A stretch of 64,000 nt of DNA from Afifellaceae bacterium (GTDB lineage Bacteria > Pseudomonadota > Alphaproteobacteria > Rhizobiales > Afifellaceae), in NCBI GenBank assembly GCA_028284625.1, contig JANQRH010000016.1, positions 62,001-126,000 of the forward strand, in the 5' to 3' direction. Shown one piece after another: positions 17,644 to 26,030 of the stretch. A program made the translations under genes and the position numbers. Under the pieces are notes generated by a model. The model saw only the letters and a program-made list of their open reading frames with translations, had not been told where the DNA came from and ran no database searches. The number at the start of each line of letters is the position of its first letter. Positions within the stretch are counted from its first letter, which is position 1.

Positions 17644-17962
17644 GGGAGCCGCACAACCCTCCCCTTGAGGGGAGGTACCGGGCCGCGGCTGCGTAGCCCG
17701 GATGGAGCGAAGCGCAATCCAGGGAACCTCGCCGTCCGCGATGCCCCGCTACGCTCCAACCTCTCGTCTGTCATCCCGGTTCGGCCGATAGGCCGAGACC
17801 GGGACCCACGAACACCCCCGCTGCTCCAGTGATTATGGATCCCGCACAGCGTCGCTCTCGCGCCGCTTGCGGGATGACAAATGAGAGGGGGTGCGAGCGC
17901 GTTCCCGCATTGCCCTCGGCTCCCGTTAGGCGCAAGAACGAGGAAACCGAATCGAGGCGCCG
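17644..17962. other. Repeat-rich non-coding region
   Basis: 319 bases without a credible gene. It contains, in order, the palindrome CCTCCCCTTGAGGGGAGG at about 17660-17677, a REP-like stretch starting AGCCCGGATGGAGCGAAGCG at 17695, the 129-base palindromic repeat 17760-17888, and then about 75 bases leading to the MFS gene. The MFS promoter is presumably in the last part; no clear -35/-10 pair was found. Confidence 0.7.
17760..17888. repeat. About 130-bp dispersed repeat, copy 1
   Basis: Ends are inverted: CCTCTCGTCTGTCATCCCGG at the left and CGGGATGACAAATGAGAGG at the right. Read in reverse it aligns over its whole length with 50362-50491 (about four fifths of positions identical by eye), sharing CAAGCGGCGCG, GCGACGCTGTGCGGGA and GGTCTCGGCC-type blocks. 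It is a non-coding, MITE- or REP-like element. Confidence 0.8.
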
Positions 17963-19249
17963 GTGGCCCGCCAGATCGTCCCCGTTCTTGCTCTTCTTCT
18001 GTCGACAGCGATGCTTCTCACCGGCAACGGGATGCATTCGCTGCTCCTGGCGCTGTCGGGAGCGTCGGCCGGCTTCTCCACCACTGAGCTCGGCCTGCTC
18101 GGCACGGGCTGGGCGATCGGCTTCGTCGCCGGCAGCCTTGGCGCACCTTATGTCGTGCGCCGTGTCGGCCACATTCGCGCCTTCGCTTCGGCTGCCGCCT
18201 GTGCGGCGATCCTCATCATTCTGAACGGGCTCTTTGTGGAGCCGCTGGCGTGGTTCGCCATGCGCATCGGCTCCGGCTTCGTCATCTCAAGCGCATTCAT
18301 GATCCTGGAGAGCTGGCTCAACGAGCGCGCCACCAACGAGACCCGCGGCACGATCTTCTCCGTCTATCTGATGATCTCCTATTTCGGCCTCACCGCGGGG
18401 CAGCTCAGCGTCGGGCTCGGCGATCCCACGACGACGACGTTGTTCATGTTAGGGGCGATCCTGTTTTGCCTCGCGGTTTTGCCTACGACATTGTCGACCT
18501 CCGCGGCCCCGAAGCCGCTGACGCGCACGTCCTTGGACCTGAAGCGGCTCTTCGCCAATTCACCGGTCGCCTTCATCAGCGTGCTGGTGATCGGCTCCGT
18601 CAACGGCGCGTTCGGCACGCTGGCCGCCGTGTGGGGGCTCGGAATCGGCCTTGGCACGGCAACCATCGGATTGATGATGGCGATGACCGTCGTCTCAGGC
18701 GCGCTCATCCAGATCCCGGTCGGCTATCTCTCCGACAAGGTCGATCGGCGCTACACGATCATCGGAGGGGCCGGCGGAGCGGCTCTGGTCGGGCTGGTGA
18801 TTTTGACGCTGAATCCGGGCTCGCCCAACATCGTACTGCCGCTCGTCGCCATCTATGGCGGCCTCGCCTATCCGCTTTACGGGCTGGCGGTGGCACATGC
18901 CAACGACTATGCCGACCCCAGTGAATTCGTCGCGGTCTCAGGCGGGCTGCTCCTGCTCTATGGGATGGGCACCATGGTCGGCCCGCTGGCGGCCAGTGTA
19001 GCCATGACGGCGTTTGGGCCGGCGTTCCTGTTTGCCGCCACGGCGATCGGACATGTCGCCATTGCCGGGTATGCCTTCTATCGCACCACAAGGCGCGCGG
19101 CGCTTCCGGAAAGCGTGCGCGAGTCCTTCCGGGCCGTGCCGAGCGCGCGGGCCTTTACGCCGGAGACGGCGGCCCTTGATCCGCGCGCCGACGAAGCGCC
19201 ACGTGTTGACCCCGACCCGATCGATGACGAAGGTGCCGGCGATCTCTAA
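17963..19249 (+). CDS. MFS transporter
   Basis: 428-residue major facilitator with about twelve hydrophobic segments from VLALLLSTAMLLTGNG onward. A conserved cytoplasmic loop-2-like segment is LGAPYVVRRVGHIRAFA, and loop 8 reads GYLSDKVDRRYTII (G-D-R-R type). The C-terminal 60 residues are hydrophilic and acidic. The GTG start has GAGG upstream; other starts are possible. It is followed by moaB after only 9 bases, so the two may be co-transcribed. Pattern and length suit the YcaD-like group; the substrate is unknown. Confidence 0.88.
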   Translation: MARQIVPVLALLLSTAMLLTGNGMHSLLLALSGASAGFSTTELGLLGTGWAIGFVAGSLGAPYVVRRVGHIRAFASAAACAAILIILNGLFVEPLAWFAMRIGSGFVISSAFMILESWLNERATNETRGTIFSVYLMISYFGLTAGQLSVGLGDPTTTTLFMLGAILFCLAVLPTTLSTSAAPKPLTRTSLDLKRLFANSPVAFISVLVIGSVNGAFGTLAAVWGLGIGLGTATIGLMMAMTVVSGALIQIPVGYLSDKVDRRYTIIGGAGGAALVGLVILTLNPGSPNIVLPLVAIYGGLAYPLYGLAVAHANDYADPSEFVAVSGGLLLLYGMGTMVGPLAASVAMTAFGPAFLFAATAIGHVAIAGYAFYRTTRRAALPESVRESFRAVPSARAFTPETAALDPRADEAPRVDPDPIDDEGAGDL

Positions 19250-19258
19250 AGGTGCCGT

Positions 19259-19807
19259 ATGTCCAGTCCCGACAAAAGCCGCCCGTTCATTCCCGTACGT
19301 ATCGCCGTGCTCACGGTGTCGGACTCCCGTTCGCTCGCCGACGACAAATCCGGCGATACGCTGACGGCGCGCATTGAAGAGGCCGGGCATGTGCTTGCGG
19401 CACGGACGATCGTGCCCGACGAGGTTCAGGACATCCGCGCGACGGTAAAGGGCTGGATCGCCGACCCGGAGGTCGATGCGGTGATCACCACCGGCGGCAC
19501 CGGCTTCACCGGCCGCGACGTAACGCCGGAGGCGGTGGAGCCGCTTTTTGAGAAGCGCATGGACGGCTTCTCAGAAGTGTTCCACCGCATCTCTTATGAC
19601 AAGATCGGCACGTCGACGATCCAGTCGCGCGCAACGGCCGGCGTTGCCGGCGCCACCTATATCTTCGTGCTGCCGGGCTCGCCCGGCGCCTGCCGCGACG
19701 CCTGGGACGGCATCTTGAAGGCGCAGCTCGACTACCGCCACCGGCCCTGCAACTTCGTGGAGATCATGCCGCGGCTCGATGAGCATCTGCGCCGCGGTAC
19801 GACCTGA
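19259..19807 (+). CDS. moaB: Molybdenum cofactor biosynthesis protein B (MogA/MoaB fold)
   Basis: 182 residues. [39 protein letters not shown] and [15 protein letters not shown] are the molybdopterin-adenylation (MoaB/MogA) signatures; TGGTG and the D in GRDVTPE form the active site. Role: adenylation of molybdopterin during molybdenum cofactor synthesis. AAGGTG precedes the ATG. It directly follows the MFS gene and is convergent with the GYD gene. Confidence 0.94.
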   Translation: MSSPDKSRPFIPVRIAVLTVSDSRSLADDKSGDTLTARIEEAGHVLAARTIVPDEVQDIRATVKGWIADPEVDAVITTGGTGFTGRDVTPEAVEPLFEKRMDGFSEVFHRISYDKIGTSTIQSRATAGVAGATYIFVLPGSPGACRDAWDGILKAQLDYRHRPCNFVEIMPRLDEHLRRGTT

Positions 19808-19823
19808 TCACGCGACGAGCTGG

Positions 19824-20114
19824 TCAGAAGCTCGTGACAATCGACCTGTAGGTATCCTCAGGGAAGGCCTTCATGGTCGTCGTGCGGACATTACCCGCCG
19901 AGGCGATCGACAGCATGAACTTGGCCAGCGCCTCATCGTCCGGCGCTTCCACCATGGTCACCAGGTCGTAGGGTCCGATCGTCATGTAGAGCTCGGTCAT
20001 GTCGCAGCCGAACGTCTTGCCGACTTCACGAACGGCGGCGACACGCGACGGCGAATTCTTGACGTTCTTAATGCCCTGATCGGTCCAGTTCACAAGCACG
20101 ATATACTTGGCCAT
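19824..20114 (-). CDS. GYD domain protein
   Basis: 96-residue single-domain protein starting AKYIVLVNWTDQGIKNVKN with TIGPYDLVTMVEAPDDEA, the GYD signature (here GPYD). It has a ferredoxin-like fold by family; function unknown. Ribosome binding site GGGGAGG precedes the ATG. Its 3' end faces moaB. A bacterial microcompartment or enzyme role is not supported. Confidence 0.88.
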   Translation of the reverse strand: MAKYIVLVNWTDQGIKNVKNSPSRVAAVREVGKTFGCDMTELYMTIGPYDLVTMVEAPDDEALAKFMLSIASAGNVRTTTMKAFPEDTYRSIVTSF

Positions 20115-20348
20115 GACGTCCTCCCCTTTTCGGCCCGCCGGACATGGCGGCCCGCGTTGAGGTCACCAAGCTAAGCCAACGACATGGCGATGTCTGCCCC
20201 GGCCGCGGGGCGCGCACGAGGCATGAGGGCGTCCTGCCCTCACCCGATCGTGAAGCATTCTGTTTGCGCGCGGCCTACTTTCGCCAATCCGGAATTCCCT
20301 AATGCGCGTAAGGCAGACATTGCCCGCAAGGGCGGGAGGGAGATTTCG

Positions 20349-21335
20349 ATGACCATCAAACTAAACCGCCGCCACGCGCTTCTCGGCCTGGCGGGTGCTG
20401 TCGCAGCGCCGGCGCTGATCGGCCGTGCCGTCACGCCGGCCAATGCCGCCGCACCGCTGCAGGACGTGCCCGGCCCGCTCTTTCATCGCTTCAAGATCGG
20501 CGACTTTGAGGTCACGACGCTGCTTGACGGCGCGGCGCTGGTCGACGGCCCGCACCCGATCTTCGGCAACGACCAGCCGGCGGAGGTCGTGCATCAGCTC
20601 CTGCGCGAAAACATGCTGCCGGAGACCAAGGTGCGCTTCTATTTCACTCCGACCGTGGTCAATACCGGCGAGGCGTTGATCGTCTTCGATACCGGCAACG
20701 GTCAGGGCAGCAATTTTGGCGGCGGCGACATGGTCACGCAGCTGCAAGCCGCCGGCTACACGCCCGACCAGGTCGACATCGTGGTGATCACCCACTTCCA
20801 CCCCGACCATATCGGCGGGGCGGTGACCGACGGCGCGCCGACCTATCCCAATGCCCGCTACGTCACAGGCGCGGTGGAGCACAATACGTGGTCAAAGATT
20901 GCCATGGACGACCCGGAGAACGGCATCGGCAAGCTCTACACATCAAACCTCAAGCCGCAGCTTGAGAAGTTCACCTTCATCGATCCCGACGACGAAGTGG
21001 TGCCGGGCATCCGGGCGGTGGAATCCTTCGGGCACACGCCGGGGCATCTCTCGTTCCACATCGAAAGCGGCAACGGCCGACTGCTGATCTGGGGCGATAT
21101 CGCCAACCATTTCGTGGCCTCCGTCCAGCGGCCCGACTGGCACGTCGTATTCGACATGGACAAGGAAGCGGCCGCGGCGACGCGCAAGCGCATCTTCGAC
21201 ATGGTCGCCGCCGACAGCATTCCCGTCATCGCCTATCACTCGCCCTTCCCGGGCGTGGGGATGATCGACGCGAAAGGCGGCGGCTATCGGTGGATCCCAG
21301 AGACCTATCAGATCGAGGCGATGGGCGCGGGGTAG
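20349..21335 (+). CDS. Exported MBL-fold metallo-hydrolase
   Basis: 328 residues from the ATG at 20349, which has GGGAGGGAG upstream; the frame is open to 20184 but without support. The N-terminus (KLNRRHALLGLAGAVAAPAL) is a twin-arginine-type signal ending near TPANAAA. The metallo-beta-lactamase zinc motif is VVITHFHPDHIGG (HxHxDH), with the later ligands in FGHTPGHLSFH, WGDIANHF and AYHSPFPG. Probable periplasmic hydrolase (lactonase-, sulfatase- or quorum-quenching-like); substrate not predictable. It is followed by two strong hairpins. Confidence 0.9.
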   Translation: MTIKLNRRHALLGLAGAVAAPALIGRAVTPANAAAPLQDVPGPLFHRFKIGDFEVTTLLDGAALVDGPHPIFGNDQPAEVVHQLLRENMLPETKVRFYFTPTVVNTGEALIVFDTGNGQGSNFGGGDMVTQLQAAGYTPDQVDIVVITHFHPDHIGGAVTDGAPTYPNARYVTGAVEHNTWSKIAMDDPENGIGKLYTSNLKPQLEKFTFIDPDDEVVPGIRAVESFGHTPGHLSFHIESGNGRLLIWGDIANHFVASVQRPDWHVVFDMDKEAAAATRKRIFDMVAADSIPVIAYHSPFPGVGMIDAKGGGYRWIPETYQIEAMGAG

Positions 21336-21360
21336 TGGGGGGAGCGGAGCGCTCCTGGCT

Positions 21361-21419
21361 CACGCCAACTCCGTCGTCATTGCCGGACTTGATCCGGCAA
21401 TGACGACGGAGTTGGCGTG
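21361..21419 (+). repeat. Perfect 27-bp inverted repeat (hairpin)
   Basis: Arms 21361-21387 (starting CACGCCAACTCCGTC) and 21393-21419 (ending GACGGAGTTGGCGTG) are exact inverse complements with a 5-base CTTGA loop. The inner part, TCATTGCCGGA...TCCGGCAATGA, resembles a common alphaproteobacterial intergenic repeat, but the outer 15 bases are also perfectly paired. It lies 25 bases after the MBL hydrolase stop and can serve as a transcript end or stabiliser. Confidence 0.85.
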
Positions 21420-21436
21420 CCGCGCTCAGGCATGGA

Positions 21437-21457
21437 TGCCCGGGTCGAGCCCGGGCA
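21437..21457 (+). repeat. Second palindrome in the MBL/NmrA intergenic region
   Basis: TGCCCGGG, loop TCGAG, CCCGGGCA, an 8-bp perfect stem. It is followed by TGACG and probably belongs to the same composite intergenic repeat as the 21361 hairpin. It lies between two convergent genes and could terminate either. Confidence 0.65.
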
Positions 21458-21570
21458 TGACGATGGTGGTGTGGTGGGCCGCCGGAGCACACGCCGGCGA
21501 CACTCAACAAGTGAGGCGGCCACGCAATGACGCTGCGCATCAACTGTCCGCTTAGCGCGGCGCTTGAACC

Positions 21571-22398
21571 CTAAGCCGCCCGTTTCCACGCCCCCGCCAC
21601 CGCCGCGTCGCGGCAAAAATCGCGGAAGTCGCGCGGGGGGCGGCCGAGGGCGCGCTCTACGCCATCGGTGAGATGCTCGTTGCGGCCGTCGAGCGTCTCG
21701 CGGGCGATGCCGGTGAAGACATCGGCGATGAAGTCGCCCGCCATGCCCGCGACCGCGGCGTGGAACTCCTCAAACGAGATCGGCACGTGGCGGACCGGCC
21801 AGCCGGTCGCGGCGGTGAGGTCCTCCGCCGCCTCCTCGAACGCCATGAGGCGCGGGCCGGTCAGCTCGTAGAGCTCGCCGGAATGGCCGTCCTCGGTCAG
21901 CGCCGCGACGGCGACCTCGGCGATATCGTCGACATCGATCATTGGCTCGCGCACCGCGCCGCCGGGCATGGGGATCATGCCGTCGAGGACGGGATCGCGG
22001 AGATAGCCTTCGGAAAAATTCTGCATGAACCAGGCGCAGCGCACGAGCGTGTAGTCCACGCCCGACTCGCGGACGATGATCTCGCACTGCTCGGCATGGG
22101 CCTCGCCGCGGCCGGAGAGGAGCACCAGCTTCTTCACGCCCGCCCTCTTGGCGGCGTGGGTCAGCGCCTCGATCTTATCCGACGCGCCGGGGACGGCGAG
22201 ATCGGGGAAGTAGGAGACATAGGCCGCGGACACGCCTTGAAGCGCGGCTGGCCATGTCTCGGCGTCGTCCCAGTCGAAGGGGATGTCGGCGCGGCGCGTG
22301 CCGTGGCGGACGGCATGGCCGCGCTCGGCGAGGATGCGGGCGATGCGGCTGCCGGTCTTGCCGGTGGAGCCGATGACGAGGATGGGGGCGGTTTGCAT
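21571..22398 (-). CDS. NmrA-family NAD(P)-binding oxidoreductase-like protein
   Basis: 275 residues of atypical short-chain-dehydrogenase fold. The N-terminal dinucleotide loop is ILVIGSTGKTGSRIARILAE (GxTGxTG), with VDYTLVRCAWFMQNFSE as the NmrA-type substrate strand. There is no catalytic YxxxK, typical for NmrA-like sensors or reductases of quinones or ergothioneine-type substrates. It is divergent from an AraC-family regulator across 214 bases, which suggests that regulator controls it. AAAGGA precedes the ATG. Confidence 0.88.
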   Translation of the reverse strand: MQTAPILVIGSTGKTGSRIARILAERGHAVRHGTRRADIPFDWDDAETWPAALQGVSAAYVSYFPDLAVPGASDKIEALTHAAKRAGVKKLVLLSGRGEAHAEQCEIIVRESGVDYTLVRCAWFMQNFSEGYLRDPVLDGMIPMPGGAVREPMIDVDDIAEVAVAALTEDGHSGELYELTGPRLMAFEEAAEDLTAATGWPVRHVPISFEEFHAAVAGMAGDFIADVFTGIARETLDGRNEHLTDGVERALGRPPRDFRDFCRDAAVAGAWKRAA

Positions 22399-22612
22399 GA
22401 CAAAAAAAGTCCTTTCGTTCGGTTGTCGCCGGGCAGAGGGGTCCTGCGCCCCCCTCGCCGTCCGCTAGAAAGGCGGGTCGGTAAGGAGCGGCTTGGGTCG
22501 TCCGACCGGGTGCGTTGCTCGTTTCGTGACGAGAGGAAGCTAGCGGCGCGGCGTTCGGCGCACCATTTTCGGGGCGTTCAGTTTCATTCGCGATCGTCTA
22601 AGATTCCGCCGC

Positions 22613-23551
22613 ATGGATGCTTATCTCGGCTTTCTTGAAGGTCCCCGCGCCCGCGGCGCGTTTGCGCTGCGCACAATCATGCAGCCGCCCTGGTGTCTGC
22701 GCGTGGAGGCGGAATCGCCGCTGACCTTGATTGCGGTGGTCTCCGGCGAGGTTTGGATCGTGCCGGACCAGGGCGAGCCGCATCATCTCAAAGCGGGTGA
22801 TATCGGCGTCACCCGCGCGCCCGATCATTACAATGTCGCGCATGCAAGCGACGCCGCACCGGACGTCATCATCCATCCCGGCCAGGATTGCCGCGATCTC
22901 GACGGCAATTCGGTGCTCGACGCGATGACTCACGGCATCCGCACGTGGGGCAACGCCCCCGATGGCGAAACGGTGTTTCTGGTCGGCGCCTACGAAGCGC
23001 TGAGCGATGTCAGCGACCGCTTGCTCAAGGCGCTGCCGCCGGTCATCGCGCTGTCGCACGAGACGTGGCAATCGCCGCTGGTGCCGATCCTCTGCGACGA
23101 GGTCGTGAAGGACGAGCCGGGGCAAGCGGCCGTGCTCGACCGCCTGCTGGATTTGTTGCTCGTTGCGGTGATGAAGGAATGGTTCGCGCGGTCCAGCGGC
23201 GATGATCTGCTCAGCCGGTCGCAAGGCGATCCGATCGTGCAGCGCGCTTTGCGGTTTCTGCACGGCAACCCGAAGCGGGCGTGGACCGTTGAGAGCCTGG
23301 CGACGGAAACCGGCGCGTCACGCGCGTCACTGGCGCGGCGCTTCAACACGCTCGTCGGCGAACCGCCGATGACCTATCTGAAGAACTGGCGGCTGGCACT
23401 GGCGGCGGACCTTCTGTGCGACCCGGGTGAGACGGTCGGCACCGTGGCGGAGAAGGTCGGCTACACCAGCCCGTTCGCCTTCTCCGTGGCGTTCAAGCGC
23501 GCCCGCGGCATGAGCCCGCAGGAGCACAGGAGCCACGCAAGAACGCTTTAG
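22613..23551 (+). CDS. AraC-family transcriptional regulator, cupin sensor
   Basis: 312 residues. N-terminal cupin-type ligand domain (AraC regulators with CRVEAESPLTLIAVVSGEVW and later HHLKAGDIGV, a beta-barrel pattern), then two helix-turn-helix segments: WTVESLATETGASRASLARRF and ETVGTVAEKVGYTSPFAFSVAFKR, ending MSPQEHR, the AraC hallmark. It probably controls the divergent NmrA gene in response to a small molecule; the inducer is unknown. No ribosome binding site is visible before the ATG. Confidence 0.92.
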   Translation: MDAYLGFLEGPRARGAFALRTIMQPPWCLRVEAESPLTLIAVVSGEVWIVPDQGEPHHLKAGDIGVTRAPDHYNVAHASDAAPDVIIHPGQDCRDLDGNSVLDAMTHGIRTWGNAPDGETVFLVGAYEALSDVSDRLLKALPPVIALSHETWQSPLVPILCDEVVKDEPGQAAVLDRLLDLLLVAVMKEWFARSSGDDLLSRSQGDPIVQRALRFLHGNPKRAWTVESLATETGASRASLARRFNTLVGEPPMTYLKNWRLALAADLLCDPGETVGTVAEKVGYTSPFAFSVAFKRARGMSPQEHRSHARTL

Positions 23552-23578
23552 CGCTCCTTGGCGCTGTCAATATCTTCC

Positions 23579-23599
23579 TATAATGTTCTTGCAATGTTC
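23579..23599 (+). promoter_or_regulatory. LexA box (GTTC-N7-GTTC) overlapping a -10 element
   Basis: TATAAT at 23579-23584 is a consensus -10. It abuts GTTCTTGCAATGTTC (23585-23599), exactly the direct-repeat GTTC-N7-GTTC operator recognised by alphaproteobacterial LexA. The distance to the SplB-like gene's ATG is 25 bases. The -35 is less clear (TTGGCG 15 bases upstream, or CCTTGG at 17). LexA bound here would block this promoter, so SOS induction of the radical SAM gene is predicted. Confidence 0.75.
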
Positions 23600-23623
23600 T
23601 CATAGTCGCGCTACCTAACAGGC

Positions 23624-24805
23624 ATGCTGAGTCGCGCCGCACAAACGAGGCCCCCCGAGCCGGTTCCGGCGGTCCGCTCCCGCGTCAAAGGGCGGCGGGC
23701 CGCCGGGCCGGTGTCGCACAGCACCCCGCTGGCGCCGGATATCTTTGAGGACCGACGGCGCGGGCGCGGGGCGCAGACCAATGTCAGCGGCCGCTTCGAG
23801 CCGCTGAAGCGCGAAGCCTTCGACGACGAATGGCGCTCGCTGGAAGAGTTGCCGCCGATCCGCACGGAGGTGCAGGCGGAGGAAGCGCGCAAGATCATCA
23901 CGCGCAACAACTCGCCCGACATCTCCTTCGACCGCTCCATCAACCCCTATCGCGGCTGCGAGCATGGCTGCGCCTATTGCTTCGCCCGGCCGACGCACGC
24001 GCATATGGGGCTCTCGCCGGGCCTCGACTTTGAGACAAAGCTCTTCGCCAAGCCGAACGCCGCGCGGCTTTTGGAGAAGGAGCTGGCGGAGCCCGGCTAC
24101 GTGCCGCGCACCATCGCGATCGGCACCAACACCGATCCTTATCAGCCGATTGAGCGCGAGAGCCGCATCACGCGGCAGGTGCTGGAAGTACTGGCGCGGA
24201 CCAACCATCCCGTCGGCATCGTGACGAAGTCGGCGTTGGTGACGCGCGACATCGACATTCTGGCGCCGATGGCGGAGCGCGGTCTCGCCAAGGTGGCGCT
24301 GTCGCTCACCACGCTCGACCGGCGGCTGGCGCGGGCCATGGAGCCGCGCGCGGCGACGCCCTCCAAGCGGCTTGAGGCGATGGACAAGCTCGCCGCGGCC
24401 GGCATCCCCGTCACCGTGATGACGGCGCCGATCGTGCCAGCGCTCAACGACATGGAGCTGGAGCGGCTGTTGGAGGCAGGACGCGAGGCCGGCGCCACGG
24501 AAGCGGGCTACATTCTCATGCGCCTGCCGCTGGAGGTCTCGCCGATCTTCCGCGAGTGGCTCGCCGCGCATTACCCCGACCGGGCCAGCCGGGTGATGGC
24601 GATGATGCAGGAGATGCGCGGCGGCAAGGATTACGAATCGAAATGGGGTGTGCGGCAGACCGGCCGCGGGCCCTATGCCTGGATGATCGGCCGGCGCTTT
24701 GAGATGACGGCGCGGCGGCTCGGGCTCAATCGCGAGCGGCTGAAGCTCAGGACCGACCTCTTCGCGCCGCCGGTGCCGGTCGGTGGACAAATGCGGTTGA
24801 TCTAG
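23624..24805 (+). CDS. PA0069-family radical SAM protein (SplB-like)
   Basis: 393 residues. The radical SAM cluster motif is PYRGCEHGCAYCFARPTH (CxxxCxxC), preceded by RNNSPDISFDRSINPY and followed by IGTNTDPYQPIERESRITRQ. The family belongs to COG1533, related to spore photoproduct lyase, but the actual reaction is not established. A LexA-box-controlled promoter lies directly upstream (23579-23599), which fits a DNA-damage role. rnhB follows 43 bases later and may be co-transcribed. Confidence 0.9.
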   Translation: MLSRAAQTRPPEPVPAVRSRVKGRRAAGPVSHSTPLAPDIFEDRRRGRGAQTNVSGRFEPLKREAFDDEWRSLEELPPIRTEVQAEEARKIITRNNSPDISFDRSINPYRGCEHGCAYCFARPTHAHMGLSPGLDFETKLFAKPNAARLLEKELAEPGYVPRTIAIGTNTDPYQPIERESRITRQVLEVLARTNHPVGIVTKSALVTRDIDILAPMAERGLAKVALSLTTLDRRLARAMEPRAATPSKRLEAMDKLAAAGIPVTVMTAPIVPALNDMELERLLEAGREAGATEAGYILMRLPLEVSPIFREWLAAHYPDRASRVMAMMQEMRGGKDYESKWGVRQTGRGPYAWMIGRRFEMTARRLGLNRERLKLRTDLFAPPVPVGGQMRLI

Positions 24806-24848
24806 CGTCCGGCGTTGCGCGGTGGAGCGCGCCGCCCTATCCGGGTGT

Positions 24849-25517
24849 ATGGCGCACGCCGAATCGCAAACGCTTGTCGCGGCCGATTACGCGCATGAGC
24901 GCGCGCTTGTCGCGGCCGGCTTTCCGCGCGTGGCCGGGGTTGATGAAGCGGGGCGCGGGCCTCTCGCCGGTCCGGTCGTGGCAGCGGCGGTTGTTCTTGA
25001 CCCGGACGCGATCCCGGACGGCATTGCCGATTCCAAGATCATCAGCGCTGAGGAGCGCGAGGCGCTTTTTGAAGCGCTCTGCGCGTGTGCAGAGGTATCG
25101 TTCGCCTTCGGCTCGGTGGCGGCGATCGACCGCATCAACATCTTGCAGGCGACGCTTGCCGCCATGCGCCGGGCGGTGATCGGTCTGCCGCGGCCACCGG
25201 ACGCTGTCATCATCGACGGCAAGCAGGTGCCGGCGAACATGCCGTGCGAGGTGCGCCCGCTCATTGACGGCGATGCGCTGTCGCTATCGGTCGCGGCGGC
25301 GTCGATCGTCGCCAAGGTTATCCGCGACCGCTTGATGACGCGCTGTGACGAGAGTTTTTCCGGCTACGGCCTGGCGTCGCACAAGGGCTATTCGACGAAA
25401 GCGCATCAAAGCGCGCTGGCTGAGCTCGGGCCATGCCGGCTGCATCGCCGCAGCTTCGGACGCGTCGCTGTCTGGTTTGAGACGCAGGGCGAGCTGGCGC
25501 TGGACGCCGAGGGTTAA
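24849..25517 (+). CDS. rnhB: Ribonuclease HII
   Basis: Removes ribonucleotides misincorporated in DNA by nicking RNA-DNA hybrids. The catalytic acidic residues are in GVDEAGRGPLAGPV and in the DAVIIDGK strand; SLSVAAASIVAKVIRDRLM and GYGLASHKGYSTKAH are RNase HII hallmarks. ATG at 24849 (222 residues) is preferred over the GTG at 24822. It follows the SOS-linked radical SAM gene and is convergent with atpF. Confidence 0.95.
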   Translation: MAHAESQTLVAADYAHERALVAAGFPRVAGVDEAGRGPLAGPVVAAAVVLDPDAIPDGIADSKIISAEEREALFEALCACAEVSFAFGSVAAIDRINILQATLAAMRRAVIGLPRPPDAVIIDGKQVPANMPCEVRPLIDGDALSLSVAAASIVAKVIRDRLMTRCDESFSGYGLASHKGYSTKAHQSALAELGPCRLHRRSFGRVAVWFETQGELALDAEG

Positions 25518-25535
25518 GCGCCGCGAAGGCCGGAT

Positions 25536-26027
25536 CTAGTTCAAATTCTTGCGCAGCTGATCGATGGAGCGGGCGACAAGTTCGTCGCCGCCGCTGCCCT
25601 TGCCGCGCTCGGCGAGAATCTGTCCGGCGGCAGCCGCCGCCACGTCGATGGCGCGGCTTCTGACATCGGCGACCGCCTGCGTCTCTGCCTGGGCGATGCG
25701 CGATTCCACCGCCTTGGTGCGGCGGGCGACGTAATCCTCAATGCGCGTCTTCGCTTCGGCGCTCAACGCTTCCGCCTCGCGGCGCGCCTGGGCGATGATC
25801 GCCTCGGCCTCAGCCTCCACATCGCCCGTCTTCTTCTTGTACTCGGCCAGCACGGCTTCGGCCTCTTCGCGAAGCCGGCGCGCTTCCTCAAGCTCCTCGG
25901 AGATCTTCTTGGCGCGGCTGTCGAGGGCCGCCGTCAGCATCGGCGGCACCTTAAAATAGAAGAGCACGCCGAAGAAGGCGAGGAAACCAAGAAACACCCA
26001 CAAGGTGGCCCAGGAGCTGGCGTCCAT
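25536..26027 (-). CDS. atpF: ATP synthase F0 subunit b
   Basis: 163 residues. N-terminal membrane helix (WATLWVFLGFLAFFGVLFYF) followed by a long charged coiled coil (LEEARRLREEAEAVLAEYKK), forming the peripheral stalk with b'. Starts 3 bases after the b' stop (TAG AGG ATG). Last gene of the F0 operon in the window; the F1 genes are not here, as is usual in alphaproteobacteria. rnhB is convergent 18 bases away. Confidence 0.95.
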   Translation of the reverse strand: MDASSWATLWVFLGFLAFFGVLFYFKVPPMLTAALDSRAKKISEELEEARRLREEAEAVLAEYKKKTGDVEAEAEAIIAQARREAEALSAEAKTRIEDYVARRTKAVESRIAQAETQAVADVRSRAIDVAAAAAGQILAERGKGSGGDELVARSIDQLRKNLN

Positions 26028-26030
26028 CCT

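Noticed and set aside
22399-22612. GGTCG-TC-CGACC palindrome in the NmrA/AraC gap as an operator
   Set aside because: A 5-bp stem of this composition is expected by chance in GC-rich DNA; not reported as a site.
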